From Lutibacter sp. (GTDB lineage: Bacteria > Bacteroidota > Bacteroidia > Flavobacteriales > Flavobacteriaceae): a stretch of 6,786 nucleotides of DNA. The stretch covers positions 1-6,786 of the forward strand of contig SDWL01000112.1 of NCBI GenBank assembly GCA_004195315.1, read 5' to 3'. A program made the translations under genes and the position numbers. Position 1 is the stretch's first letter. Each line of letters starts with the position of its first letter. Shown in pieces: positions 1-6,767 of this stretch. The notes under the pieces are model-generated. The model was given only the letters and a program-made list of their open reading frames with translations. It was not told the origin of the DNA and searched no databases.

Positions 1-326
1 ATTCTGTTATTTATTTCTGGTCAACTGCTTTTATGTCGTCGGAATATTTAGTGAGTCGAATAAAATATTTAGAAAATCAGTACCCAAATATCTTATTTAT
101 TGGTATTAATATGGAAACTTCTTTTGAAAATATTAACTTAGAACCTAATTTAAAATTACTTGACATTACAAAACAATTTATGTTAACCAAAGAAAGTTTT
201 GCTCATAACTACTTAACTAGCAAGTATCCAAGAACAATTATTATTAACAAAGATGATACTGTTATAAACGGGTTTACATATTTAGATTCTAAAAAATTAA
301 CCTCTGAAATAAACAAATTAAAATAA
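1..326 (+). CDS. Thioredoxin-like fold protein without CXXC, 5' partial
   Basis: The reading frame is open from the left edge (first complete codon at position 3) to a TAA at 324-326, giving at least 107 residues. The ATG at 33 lies inside the conserved core, so it is probably an internal methionine and the real start lies upstream of the window. The visible part begins with a beta strand and turn (VIYFWSTAFMSSEY) that matches the FWATWCGPC region of TlpA/thioredoxin proteins. A helix, the strand NILFIGIN, and a YPRTIIINKD segment follow; Pro76 of the visible part sits where thioredoxins have their cis-proline. Where the catalytic CXXC should be, the sequence reads F-M-S-S, and no cysteine occurs anywhere in the visible part. 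The fold assignment is fairly secure. A disulfide reductase activity is unlikely, and the true role and cellular location are unknown because the N-terminus is missing. Confidence 0.7.
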   Translation, partial: SVIYFWSTAFMSSEYLVSRIKYLENQYPNILFIGINMETSFENINLEPNLKLLDITKQFMLTKESFAHNYLTSKYPRTIIINKDDTVINGFTYLDSKKLTSEINKLK

Positions 327-360
327 ATTTCTTTTTTAATCTTCGTATTAGTTTTAAGTG

Positions 361-368
361 TATCTTTG
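361..368 (+). promoter_or_regulatory. Bacteroidota -7 promoter element for the DEAD-box helicase
   Basis: TATCTTTG fits the Bacteroidota sigma-A -7 consensus TAnnTTTG exactly. It lies 55 bases before the helicase ATG and 34 bases after the stop of the upstream gene. This predicts a start near 373-375 and a leader of about 50 nt. I see no good -33 TTG at the expected spacing, so the call rests on the -7 element and its position. Confidence 0.55.
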
Positions 369-423
369 CACGTTTTTTAACCGGTTTATAGATGGGCATC
401 TGTAAATCAATAATTTATACAGA

Positions 424-2241
424 ATGACTACATTTAAAGACTTAGGGCTTAATGAAAATATCATTAAGGCCTTAACCGATTTGGGATATGAAAATCCTAC
501 AGAAATACAAGAAAAAGCAATACCACAAGTTATTGCTTCAAAAGCAGATTTAAAAGCATTTGCACAAACAGGAACAGGAAAAACCGCAGCTTTTGGTTTA
601 CCAATTTTAGAACAAATTGATCTTAATAGTAAGGATACCCAAGCTATCATTTTATCTCCAACACGTGAATTAGCATTACAAATCGCTAAAAATATTGAAG
701 AATTTTCAAAATATATGAAAGGCTTTAGTGTTGCTGCAGTTTATGGTGGTGCAAGTATTGAAGATCAAATTAGAAAACTTAAAAAAGGTGTTCATATTAT
801 TGTAGGTACACCAGGGAGGACTGTTGATTTAATTAAAAGAAAACAATTAAAACTTTCTAATATTCAATGGCTTGTTTTAGATGAAGCTGATGAAATGTTA
901 AACATGGGTTTTAAAGATGAGTTAGATAAAATTCTTGAAGTAACACCAAAAGAAAAACAAACATTATTATTTTCGGCAACATTTCCTAGAGAAGTAGAAG
1001 GTATAGCAAAAAACTATATGTACAAACCAGTAGAAATTACTTCTGGTGAAAAAAATAAAGGTTCAGACCAAGTATCACATCAATACTATGTTGTTTCTGA
1101 AAGAAACAGATATAACGCTTTAAAAAGAATTGCTGATGTGAATCCTGATATTTATAGCATTATCTTTTGTAGAACTCGAAGAGAAACACAAGAAATTGCA
1201 GATAAATTAATAAAAGATGGATACAATGCTGATGCGCTTCACGGAGATTTATCTCAAGCACAACGTGATAGTGTTATGGAAAAGTTCCGTAAAAAACATT
1301 TACAAATATTAGTAGCTACTGATGTTGCGGCAAGAGGGTTAGATGTAAATGAATTAACACATGTTATTAATCATAAATTACCAGACCAAATAGAATCTTA
1401 TACGCACCGTAGTGGAAGAACAGGTCGCGCAGGAAAGGTAGGTATTTCTATTGCAATTGTTACATCTAGAGAAAAAGGAAAACTTCGTCCAATTGAAAGG
1501 TTAATTGGAAAACAATTTGTGAGTACTCCTGTACCAACTGGAAAAGAAATTTGTCAAAATCAATTATTAAAGTTAATTGATAAAGTTCATGATATTAAAG
1601 TAAATGATATAGAAATAAACGGTTTTTTACCATCAATATATGAGAAGCTTGAAGGTTTGGATCGTGAAGAATTAATCAAACGATTTGTCTCTTTAGAATT
1701 CAATACATTTTTATCATACTATCAAAATGCTCCTGACTTAAATGACAGTGATCAAATGAGGGGTTCTGGTAGAGATTCTGATACTAGAGGAAAACGTAGA
1801 GATGATGAAAACATGTCACGCTTCTTTATCAATATTGGGCGAAAAGATAATTTAAATCCAGCAAGATTAATTGGTTTAATAAATGATCAAAAAATTGCTA
1901 AGAATATTGAAATTGGACAAATTGAAATTTTAGATACTTTTTCATTTTTTGAATTAGATAAAAACTATCAAGCTGAAACTATTGATTCTTTTAAACAAAA
2001 TGGTGCTGAATTTGAAGGTAGAAATGTAAATGTTGAAATAACAGAGAAAAAACGTTCAGGAAGAAGCGGCGGAAGAAGAGATGGTGGAAGTTCTAGTGAC
2101 AGAGGTGACAGAGGTGGGGATAGAAAAAGAAGCAGAGATAGAAAACCTGAAGGAGATTTTAGTGGTTTTGGGAGAAAACGCCCTGATTCTAAAAGTGCTT
2201 TTGGATCTACTGATAAAGGTTCGAAAAGAAGAAAGAGATAA
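424..2241 (+). CDS. deaD: DEAD-box ATP-dependent RNA helicase, DeaD/CsdA-like
   Basis: This 605-residue protein should unwind or remodel RNA using ATP, in ribosome assembly, mRNA decay or cold adaptation. All family motifs are present: Q motif (F4 to Q29), motif I AQTGTGKT (47-54), Ia PTREL (79-83), Ib TPGR (129-132), II DEAD (153-156), III SAT (184-186), V around VATDVAARGLDV (297-308) and VI HRSGRTGRAG (328-337). The two RecA lobes span about 1-205 and 215-365. Residues about 466-540 form a DbpA-type RNA-binding domain (RFFINIGRKDNLNPARLIG onward), which in DbpA and CsdA contacts structured rRNA. The tail, 541-605, is Arg/Gly/Ser/Asp/Lys-rich and probably disordered. The gene has its own promoter and terminator, so it is probably monocistronic. 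The symbol is given by domain architecture; the exact orthology among DeaD/CsdA/DbpA is not certain. Confidence 0.93.
   Translation: MTTFKDLGLNENIIKALTDLGYENPTEIQEKAIPQVIASKADLKAFAQTGTGKTAAFGLPILEQIDLNSKDTQAIILSPTRELALQIAKNIEEFSKYMKGFSVAAVYGGASIEDQIRKLKKGVHIIVGTPGRTVDLIKRKQLKLSNIQWLVLDEADEMLNMGFKDELDKILEVTPKEKQTLLFSATFPREVEGIAKNYMYKPVEITSGEKNKGSDQVSHQYYVVSERNRYNALKRIADVNPDIYSIIFCRTRRETQEIADKLIKDGYNADALHGDLSQAQRDSVMEKFRKKHLQILVATDVAARGLDVNELTHVINHKLPDQIESYTHRSGRTGRAGKVGISIAIVTSREKGKLRPIERLIGKQFVSTPVPTGKEICQNQLLKLIDKVHDIKVNDIEINGFLPSIYEKLEGLDREELIKRFVSLEFNTFLSYYQNAPDLNDSDQMRGSGRDSDTRGKRRDDENMSRFFINIGRKDNLNPARLIGLINDQKIAKNIEIGQIEILDTFSFFELDKNYQAETIDSFKQNGAEFEGRNVNVEITEKKRSGRSGGRRDGGSSSDRGDRGGDRKRSRDRKPEGDFSGFGRKRPDSKSAFGSTDKGSKRRKR
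2098..2115 (+). repeat. Exact 9-bp tandem duplication in the helicase tail
   Basis: GACAGAGGT occurs twice in direct succession and encodes Asp-Arg-Gly twice (residues 559-564) in the disordered basic tail. Being a multiple of three, copy-number change here keeps the frame, so the tail length could vary between strains. Confidence 0.7.
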
Positions 2242-2251
2242 TTTTAAGTAT

Positions 2252-2280
2252 AAAAAAAGCAGCCAATTGGCTGCTTTTTT
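2252..2280. terminator. Bidirectional intrinsic terminator between deaD and rocD
   Basis: A perfect GCAGCC/GGCTGC stem (2259-2264 with 2269-2274) around AATT is flanked by seven A on the left and six T on the right; the A and T tracts can extend the stem. It starts 10 nt after the helicase stop codon, and on the minus strand it lies just beyond the rocD stop at 2288. The near-symmetry gives a U-tract on either transcript, so it should serve both convergent genes. Confidence 0.9.
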
Positions 2281-2287
2281 ATTATGA

Positions 2288-3526
2288 TTAAAATTCTGTA
2301 ATTGTCTTTTTAATAATTGAAACACAATCTAGCAATTGTTCTTCATTCATTACCAAGGGTGGTGCAAATCTAATAATGTTTCCGTGAGTTGGTTTTGCTA
2401 ACAAACCATTATCACGTAACTTTAAACAAATATCCCAAGCAGTTGAACTATCTTCTGTGTCATTTATTACAATAGCATTTAACAAACCTTTACCTCGCAC
2501 TAATTTTATCAACTCATTGGTCTCAATAAATTTTTGTAATTCACTTCTAAAAAGATCTCCTAATTTTTCAGAATTTTCAGCTAATTTTTCATCTTTCACA
2601 ACTTCAAGCGCTGCTATAGCAACGGCACATGCTAAAGGATTTCCACCAAAAGTAGAGCCGTGCTGACCAGGTTTAATTACATTCATAATATGGTCATTAG
2701 CAAAAACTGCTGAAACCGGATATACTCCACCACTCATTGCTTTTCCTAAAATTAAGATGTCTGGTTTCACATTTTCGTGATCTACCGCTAATAATTGCCC
2801 TGTTCTTGCAACACCTGTTTGTACTTCATCAGCAATAAATAAAACATCATATTTTTCACATAACTCTTTTGCTTTTGTTAAATATCCTTCGGAAGGAACA
2901 TAAACCCCAGCTTCACCTTGAATTGGTTCTACTAAAAATCCAGCTATATTATTGCTTGATTTTAAGGCATTTTCTAAAGCTTCTAAATTATTATATTCAA
3001 TTTTAATGAAACCTGCTGTAAAAGGACCAAAGTTTTTACGTGCATCTTCATCATTAGAAAATGAAATGATGGTAGTTGTTCTTCCATGAAAATTATTTTC
3101 ACAAACTATAATCTCAGCTTTATTTTCAGCAATTCCTTTTTTCTCGTAAGCATATTTCCTACACAATTTAATTGCCGTTTCAACTGCTTCAGCACCAGTA
3201 TTCATTGGTAAAACTTTATCAAAACCAAAATACCTGGTTACATATTCCTCATATTTTCCAAGAATATCATTATAAAATGCTCTTGATGTTAATGTTAATG
3301 TACTTGCTTGATCTTGTAAGGCTTTAATAATTTTAGGGTGACAATGCCCTTGATTAACAGCTGAATACGCAGATAAAAAATCGTAATACCGTTTTCCATC
3401 AACGTCCCAAACATAAACACCTTCTCCCTTATTTAATACTACTGGTAAAGGATGATAATTATGTGCACCATATTTATCTTCTAAATTAATTGCTTGTTCT
3501 GATGAGATTTTTTCTGAAACCATCAT
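2288..3526 (-). CDS. rocD: Ornithine--oxo-acid aminotransferase
   Basis: The product is a 412-residue cytosolic PLP enzyme that converts L-ornithine and 2-oxoglutarate to glutamate-5-semialdehyde and glutamate, linking arginine/ornithine breakdown to proline and glutamate. It is a class-III (fold type I) aminotransferase. Visible features are the N-terminal KYGAHNYHPLPVVL, typical of this enzyme, the AYSAVNQGHCHP segment with Tyr54 (substrate pocket), NTGAEAVETA (109-118, cofactor phosphate site), FHGRT with Arg149, the gating Glu205 in PIQGEAGV, DEVQTG (233-238) and Lys262 in LILGKAMSGG as the Schiff-base lysine. The length equals that of bacterial and mature eukaryotic ornithine aminotransferases. 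Two adjacent ATG codons (3526 and 3523) are possible starts; I keep the outer one. The gene is convergent with the helicase and divergent from the cytochrome gene, so it is probably transcribed alone. Confidence 0.95.
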   Translation of the reverse strand: MMVSEKISSEQAINLEDKYGAHNYHPLPVVLNKGEGVYVWDVDGKRYYDFLSAYSAVNQGHCHPKIIKALQDQASTLTLTSRAFYNDILGKYEEYVTRYFGFDKVLPMNTGAEAVETAIKLCRKYAYEKKGIAENKAEIIVCENNFHGRTTTIISFSNDEDARKNFGPFTAGFIKIEYNNLEALENALKSSNNIAGFLVEPIQGEAGVYVPSEGYLTKAKELCEKYDVLFIADEVQTGVARTGQLLAVDHENVKPDILILGKAMSGGVYPVSAVFANDHIMNVIKPGQHGSTFGGNPLACAVAIAALEVVKDEKLAENSEKLGDLFRSELQKFIETNELIKLVRGKGLLNAIVINDTEDSSTAWDICLKLRDNGLLAKPTHGNIIRFAPPLVMNEEQLLDCVSIIKKTITEF

Positions 3527-3768
3527 GATATAAAAGTTTAAAAATTGAAATTTTCCAATTCCTTCTTTTGGAGAGAAATCATCCTAATTTAACTCGCAAA
3601 TTACAAAATATTTTAAATACAATATGTCTGCAAAATATTTATTTTTAGTCTAAACTTCTTTTCAAAATAAAACGGTATCATTTCTTTTAAACTTTGTTAT
3701 AAAAATCACATTAACATTAAAATTAATTGAATAAATTTGTAATTACATTTAACTAAAAATGAAAAAAA
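3527..3768. other. Divergent intergenic region between rocD and the cytochrome gene
   Basis: This 242-bp, very AT-rich stretch holds the control regions of both divergent genes. On the plus strand there is a clear -7 element at 3732-3739. For rocD no exact TAnnTTTG exists; the best candidate on the minus strand is TAATTTG (3603-3597) with a TTG at 3622-3620, which has one base too few in the -7 box. CAAAATATTT occurs twice as a direct repeat (3604-3613 and 3631-3640), and an imperfect palindrome ATTGAAATTTTCCAAT lies at 3544-3559 in the presumed rocD leader. No ORF or RNA gene is seen. Confidence 0.5.
3732..3739 (+). promoter_or_regulatory. Bacteroidota -7 promoter element for the cytochrome gene
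   Basis: TAAATTTG matches TAnnTTTG exactly and ends 29 bases before the ATG at 3769, predicting a leader of roughly 20-25 nt. No TTG is found at the usual -33 distance; the nearest TTTG upstream (3693-3696) is too far away. Confidence 0.5.
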
Positions 3769-4188
3769 ATGAAAAAATCGGTATTAGTTTTAGGATTAGC
3801 TGCATTATTTTTTACGAGTTGCGGTGAAAAGAAAAAAGAAGAAATAAAAAAAGAAGTTGAAACACCTGTTGAAACTGTAAAAGAAGAAGTAAAAGAAGCT
3901 TCTGCTGCTGATCTTGAACTTGGAAAAAAATTATTTACAGAAAAAACGTGTGCTACTTGTCATAATCCTGATATGAAAGTTATTGGCCCTTCAATAAAAG
4001 ATATCAATAAGGTATATACTGAGCAAAATGCTAATATGATGAAATTTCTTAAAGGGGAATCTCCTGCAATTGTTGATACTGATCCAGGTCAGGTTGCAAT
4101 AATGAAAATTAACTTAGATGGTTTTGTTAAAGACATGACCGAAGATGAATTAGCTGCAATTGTTGCTTATATGAAAAGTATAAAATAG
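3769..4188 (+). CDS. Small lipoprotein c-type cytochrome
   Basis: The 139-residue precursor has a lipoprotein signal (MKKSVLVLGLAALFFTSC) with the lipidated Cys predicted at position 18. A charged Lys/Glu linker (about 19-44) tethers a single cytochrome c domain (about 45-139). Haem attachment is at C61-A-T-C64-H65, and the domain begins with the usual DLELGKKLF helix and ends with the ELAAIVAYMKSI helix. Met112 is the more likely sixth haem ligand; Met123 is an alternative. It should carry electrons at the periplasmic face of the membrane, but no oxidase or reductase lies next to it, so its partner is unknown. The start at 3769 is chosen because only this frame gives the signal peptide; an ATG at 3759 is out of frame and closes after 22 codons. 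The gene has its own promoter and terminator. Confidence 0.9.
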   Translation: MKKSVLVLGLAALFFTSCGEKKKEEIKKEVETPVETVKEEVKEASAADLELGKKLFTEKTCATCHNPDMKVIGPSIKDINKVYTEQNANMMKFLKGESPAIVDTDPGQVAIMKINLDGFVKDMTEDELAAIVAYMKSIK

Positions 4189-4208
4189 TTCAATTGAAAA
4201 TAATATTT

Positions 4209-4239
4209 AAAGCATCTCTAGTTAAGAGGTGCTTTTTTT
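4209..4239 (+). terminator. Intrinsic terminator of the cytochrome gene
   Basis: A stem of about 11 bp pairs AAAGCATCTCT (4209-4219) with AGAGGTGCTTT (4225-4235), including one G-U pair, around the loop AGTTA. The seven-T run 4233-4239 follows. It begins 20 nt after the cytochrome stop codon and ends only 13 nt before the next promoter element, so it separates the two transcription units. Confidence 0.88.
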
Positions 4240-4252
4240 ATGCGTAAAATAG

Positions 4253-4260
4253 TACATTTG
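4253..4260 (+). promoter_or_regulatory. Bacteroidota -7 promoter element directly before rlmD
   Basis: TACATTTG is an exact TAnnTTTG match that ends four bases before the rlmD ATG at 4265. With the usual spacing from this element to the transcription start, the mRNA would begin at or within a few bases of the ATG and so be leaderless or nearly so. No convincing -33 TTG is visible; that position falls inside the preceding terminator. Confidence 0.55.
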
Positions 4261-4264
4261 CAAC

Positions 4265-5674
4265 ATGCGTAGAACAAAGAAACCAACTATTTTTGAAAAT
4301 ATAGAAATTATTGATGCAGGAGCACGTGGTAAAACCGTTGCAAAAGCCCCGGACGGACGTGTTATTTTTTTAACAAACACAGTTCCTGGCGATATTGTTG
4401 ATATAAGAACAGGTAAAAAAAGTAAAGCATATTTTGAAGGCACAGCAATTAAATTTCATAAATATTCTGATAAAAGAGTGGAACCTGTTTGTGAGCATTT
4501 TGAACACTGTGGTGGCTGTAAATGGCAATTTATGGCATATGAGCATCAATTAGCTTACAAAGAAAAAGAAGTAACAAACAATCTTATAAGAATTGGACAT
4601 TTAGAATTACCTGAGGTTACTCCTATTTTAGGTTGCGAAAACACTTATTTTTATAGAAATAAAATGGAATTTTCTTTTTCAAATAGCCGTTGGCTAACGC
4701 TTGAAGAATTAAATTCTGGTGAAGAAATTGACAATAGAAACGCTTGTGGTTTTCATATTTCAGGAATGTGGGATAAAATATTAGATGTCAAAAAATGTCA
4801 TTTACAAGAAGATCCTTCAAACCAAATTAGAAATTTCATAAAGGATTATGGAATTGAAAAAGACTTAGAATTTTTCAACCCAAGAGATCAAGATGGTTTA
4901 TTGCGTACTATTATGCTTCGTATATCATCAACTGGTGAAATAATGGTTGTTATTCAATTCTTTAAAGAAGACAAAGTAAAACGAGAAGGATTATTAAATG
5001 CACTTTCTGAAAAATTTCCACAAATTACATCACTTCAATATGTAATAAACAGTAAAGGAAACGATACTTTATACGATCAGAATATATTTTTATTCAAAGG
5101 AAGAGATCATATTTTTGAAGAAATGGAAGGTTTAAAATTTAAAATTGGGTCTAAATCATTTTATCAAACAAACTCTGCACAAGCCTATGAATTGTATAAA
5201 ATTACACGTGAATTTGCCAATTTAACTGGCAATGAAGTTGTATACGATTTTTATACAGGAACTGGCACTATTGCACAATTTGTTGCCAAAAATGCAAAAA
5301 AGGTTATTGGTGTAGAGTCTGTTCCAGAAGCTATTGAAGATGCTAAACTAAATGCGCAATTAAACAACATTAAAAACGTTGAGTTTTTTGCTGGAGACAT
5401 GAAAGATGTTTTCAATAACAATTTTATAAAAACTCATGGTAAACCTGATGTTATTATCACTGATCCACCAAGAGATGGTATGCATAAAAATGTTGTTGCT
5501 AAAATATTAGAAATTTTACCAAAACGAATTGTTTATGTTAGTTGTAATTCTGCAACTCAGGCACGTGATTTATCATTAATGAAAGAACAATATAACATTT
5601 TAAAAACTCAAGCCGTTGATATGTTTCCACAAACGCATCACGTTGAAAATGTAGTGCTTTTAGAACTAAAATAA
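4265..5674 (+). CDS. rlmD: 23S rRNA m5U methyltransferase, RlmD/RumA type
   Basis: The 469-residue enzyme transfers a methyl group from S-adenosylmethionine to C5 of a uracil in 23S rRNA (U1939 in E. coli numbering for RlmD). An N-terminal TRAM domain (about 6-65) is followed by the [4Fe-4S] cysteines C76, C82, C85 (spacing Cx5Cx2C) and C178. The methyltransferase domain has FYQTNS with Gln301, the SAM loop YDFYTGTGTIA (327-337), acidic Glu351 in GVES, TDPPRDG with Asp400, the nucleophile Cys427 in YVSCNSATQARDL and the catalytic-base Glu461 in HHVENVVLL. All catalytic residues are intact. Which uracil or uracils it modifies cannot be told from sequence; an RlmCD-like dual specificity is possible. 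It starts a probable operon with the two envelope-protein genes downstream, only 7 nt before the next one. Confidence 0.93.
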   Translation: MRRTKKPTIFENIEIIDAGARGKTVAKAPDGRVIFLTNTVPGDIVDIRTGKKSKAYFEGTAIKFHKYSDKRVEPVCEHFEHCGGCKWQFMAYEHQLAYKEKEVTNNLIRIGHLELPEVTPILGCENTYFYRNKMEFSFSNSRWLTLEELNSGEEIDNRNACGFHISGMWDKILDVKKCHLQEDPSNQIRNFIKDYGIEKDLEFFNPRDQDGLLRTIMLRISSTGEIMVVIQFFKEDKVKREGLLNALSEKFPQITSLQYVINSKGNDTLYDQNIFLFKGRDHIFEEMEGLKFKIGSKSFYQTNSAQAYELYKITREFANLTGNEVVYDFYTGTGTIAQFVAKNAKKVIGVESVPEAIEDAKLNAQLNNIKNVEFFAGDMKDVFNNNFIKTHGKPDVIITDPPRDGMHKNVVAKILEILPKRIVYVSCNSATQARDLSLMKEQYNILKTQAVDMFPQTHHVENVVLLELK

Positions 5675-5681
5675 ATTAATA

Positions 5682-6134
5682 ATGAAGAAGTATATTACTA
5701 TAATTTTAGTGTCATTTTTAGCAATTCTAGGTTGTGAAAAGGATGATATATGTATTGAAGCAACTACTCCTAGTTTAATTATTCGTTTTTATGATAATAA
5801 CATTCAAACTGAAATAAAGCAAGTTTCTAATTTAACAGTTTGGGCAGATGGCAAAGACAGTATTTATGTAAACCAAGCATTAGATTCAATTGTTTTACCT
5901 ATAGATTTAACTAAAGATAATACATTTTATAAATTTTCATCAGACCTAATTGAGGACGAAATAATTTTCACTTATACAAGAAATGATGTTTTTGTATCAC
6001 GCTCTTGTGGTTATAAAACTATTTTTGAAAACTTACAAATTGAAAGTAACACAACAAATTGGATAAAAAATATTAGCATTAATAATACAATAATCGAAAA
6101 TGACACAGCGGCACATATTTCTATTTTTCATTAG
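5682..6134 (+). CDS. DUF6452-like lipoprotein, function unknown
   Basis: The 150-residue protein has a lipoprotein signal peptide (MKKYITIILVSFLAILGC) with lipidation expected at Cys18. The residues after it, E-K-D-D, match the lysine-plus-acidic lipoprotein export signal described in Bacteroidota (C-x-K-D/E-D/E), which predicts display on the outer face of the outer membrane. The mature part looks beta-rich and has two cysteines, C24 and C109 (in SRSCGYKTIFENL), that could form a disulfide. I recognise it by this pattern and by its position before a DUF6048-like gene as the flavobacterial DUF6452 family; this is from memory, not a search. It starts 7 nt after rlmD with no promoter between them, and its 3' end overlaps the next gene by 35 bases. 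No biochemical role is known to me. Confidence 0.82.
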   Translation: MKKYITIILVSFLAILGCEKDDICIEATTPSLIIRFYDNNIQTEIKQVSNLTVWADGKDSIYVNQALDSIVLPIDLTKDNTFYKFSSDLIEDEIIFTYTRNDVFVSRSCGYKTIFENLQIESNTTNWIKNISINNTIIENDTAAHISIFH

Positions 6135-6767
6135 TATTCTATTTACCTTAACTGTAAACTCTCAAGAAACAGAACAAGATACTTTAATAATAAAAGAAAA
6201 ATACGGTATTAGAATTGGCGTAGATTTAAACAAACCTTTAAATTCTTTTTTTGGAACTAAAAATAAAGGCATTGAAATAGTTAGTGATTATAGAGTATTA
6301 AGAAATTATTATGCTGCCGTTGAGCTTGGTTTTTCGGATAAAACTACCAATGAAGATTATCTAAATTTCACAACAAAAGGTTCTTATATAAAAGCAGGTT
6401 TTAATTATAATGCCTACGAAAATTGGATTGGAATGAATAATGAAATTTATGTTGGTTTAAGATATGGCTTTAGTTTTTTCAACCAAACTTTAAATAGCTA
6501 TACTCCAAATATATATGGAACTTATTTTATTCCCGAAGCCCTAGAGCCAAATACTGAATTTAAAGATTTAACCGCTCAATGGGTTGAATTTGTTTTTGGA
6601 ATGAAAGTTGAAACATTTAAAAATTTATATTTAGGTGCTAGTATTAGTTTCAATAATTTAATTAGCACAACAGATCCAGACAATTTTAAAAACCTTCAAG
6701 TTCCAGGGTTTAATCGTGTATTTTTAAATAATAAGGGAGTTGGTTTCAATTACACTATAAGTTACCT
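6100..6767 (+). CDS. DUF6048-like exported protein, 3' truncated by adapter
   Basis: The frame starts at ATG 6100, inside the preceding gene, and stays open to the window end. The start is supported by an immediate signal peptide, MTQRHIFLFFISILFTLTVNS, with probable cleavage before Gln22, a common arrangement in Bacteroidota. The mature part has many glycine/aromatic alternating segments such as YIKAGFNYNAYENWIGM, IYVGLRYGFSFF and LYLGASISFNNL, which suggests an outer-membrane beta barrel of modest size. The family call, DUF6048, comes from these features and the DUF6452-like neighbour. Genuine sequence ends near 6767 (about 222 codons, after ...GFNYTISYL). The remaining in-frame codons are adapter, and the real C-terminus, probably only a short piece, is missing. 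Function is unknown; coupling to the lipoprotein gene by overlap suggests the two products work together. Confidence 0.8.

Noticed and set aside
327..360. Possible terminator after the thioredoxin-like gene
   Set aside because: There is a T run at 332-337, but the only inverted repeats nearby are 4-5 bp of A-T pairs, too weak for an intrinsic terminator.
354..650. Minus-strand open frame opposite the start of the helicase gene
   Set aside because: It lies antisense to the strongly supported helicase N-terminus and its upstream region, and its translation resembles no family; it is a shadow frame.
2056..2325. Open frames on both strands over the helicase tail and terminator (also 2081-2287 plus)
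   Set aside because: They result from the biased codons of the Arg/Gly/Ser-rich tail; they run through the shared terminator and have no start signals of their own.
2457..2666. Plus-strand frame inside rocD
   Set aside because: It is fully antisense to conserved aminotransferase sequence and has no recognisable domain.
4222..4443. Minus-strand frame over the rlmD start
   Set aside because: It is antisense to the TRAM domain and the rlmD promoter and ends in the cytochrome terminator; it shows no protein-like features.
327..5681. Idea that the window holds a new defence system or other multi-gene island
   Set aside because: The genes are conserved housekeeping or envelope genes in separate transcription units, with no mobile-element, repeat-array or toxin/nuclease signatures and no visible shift in base composition.
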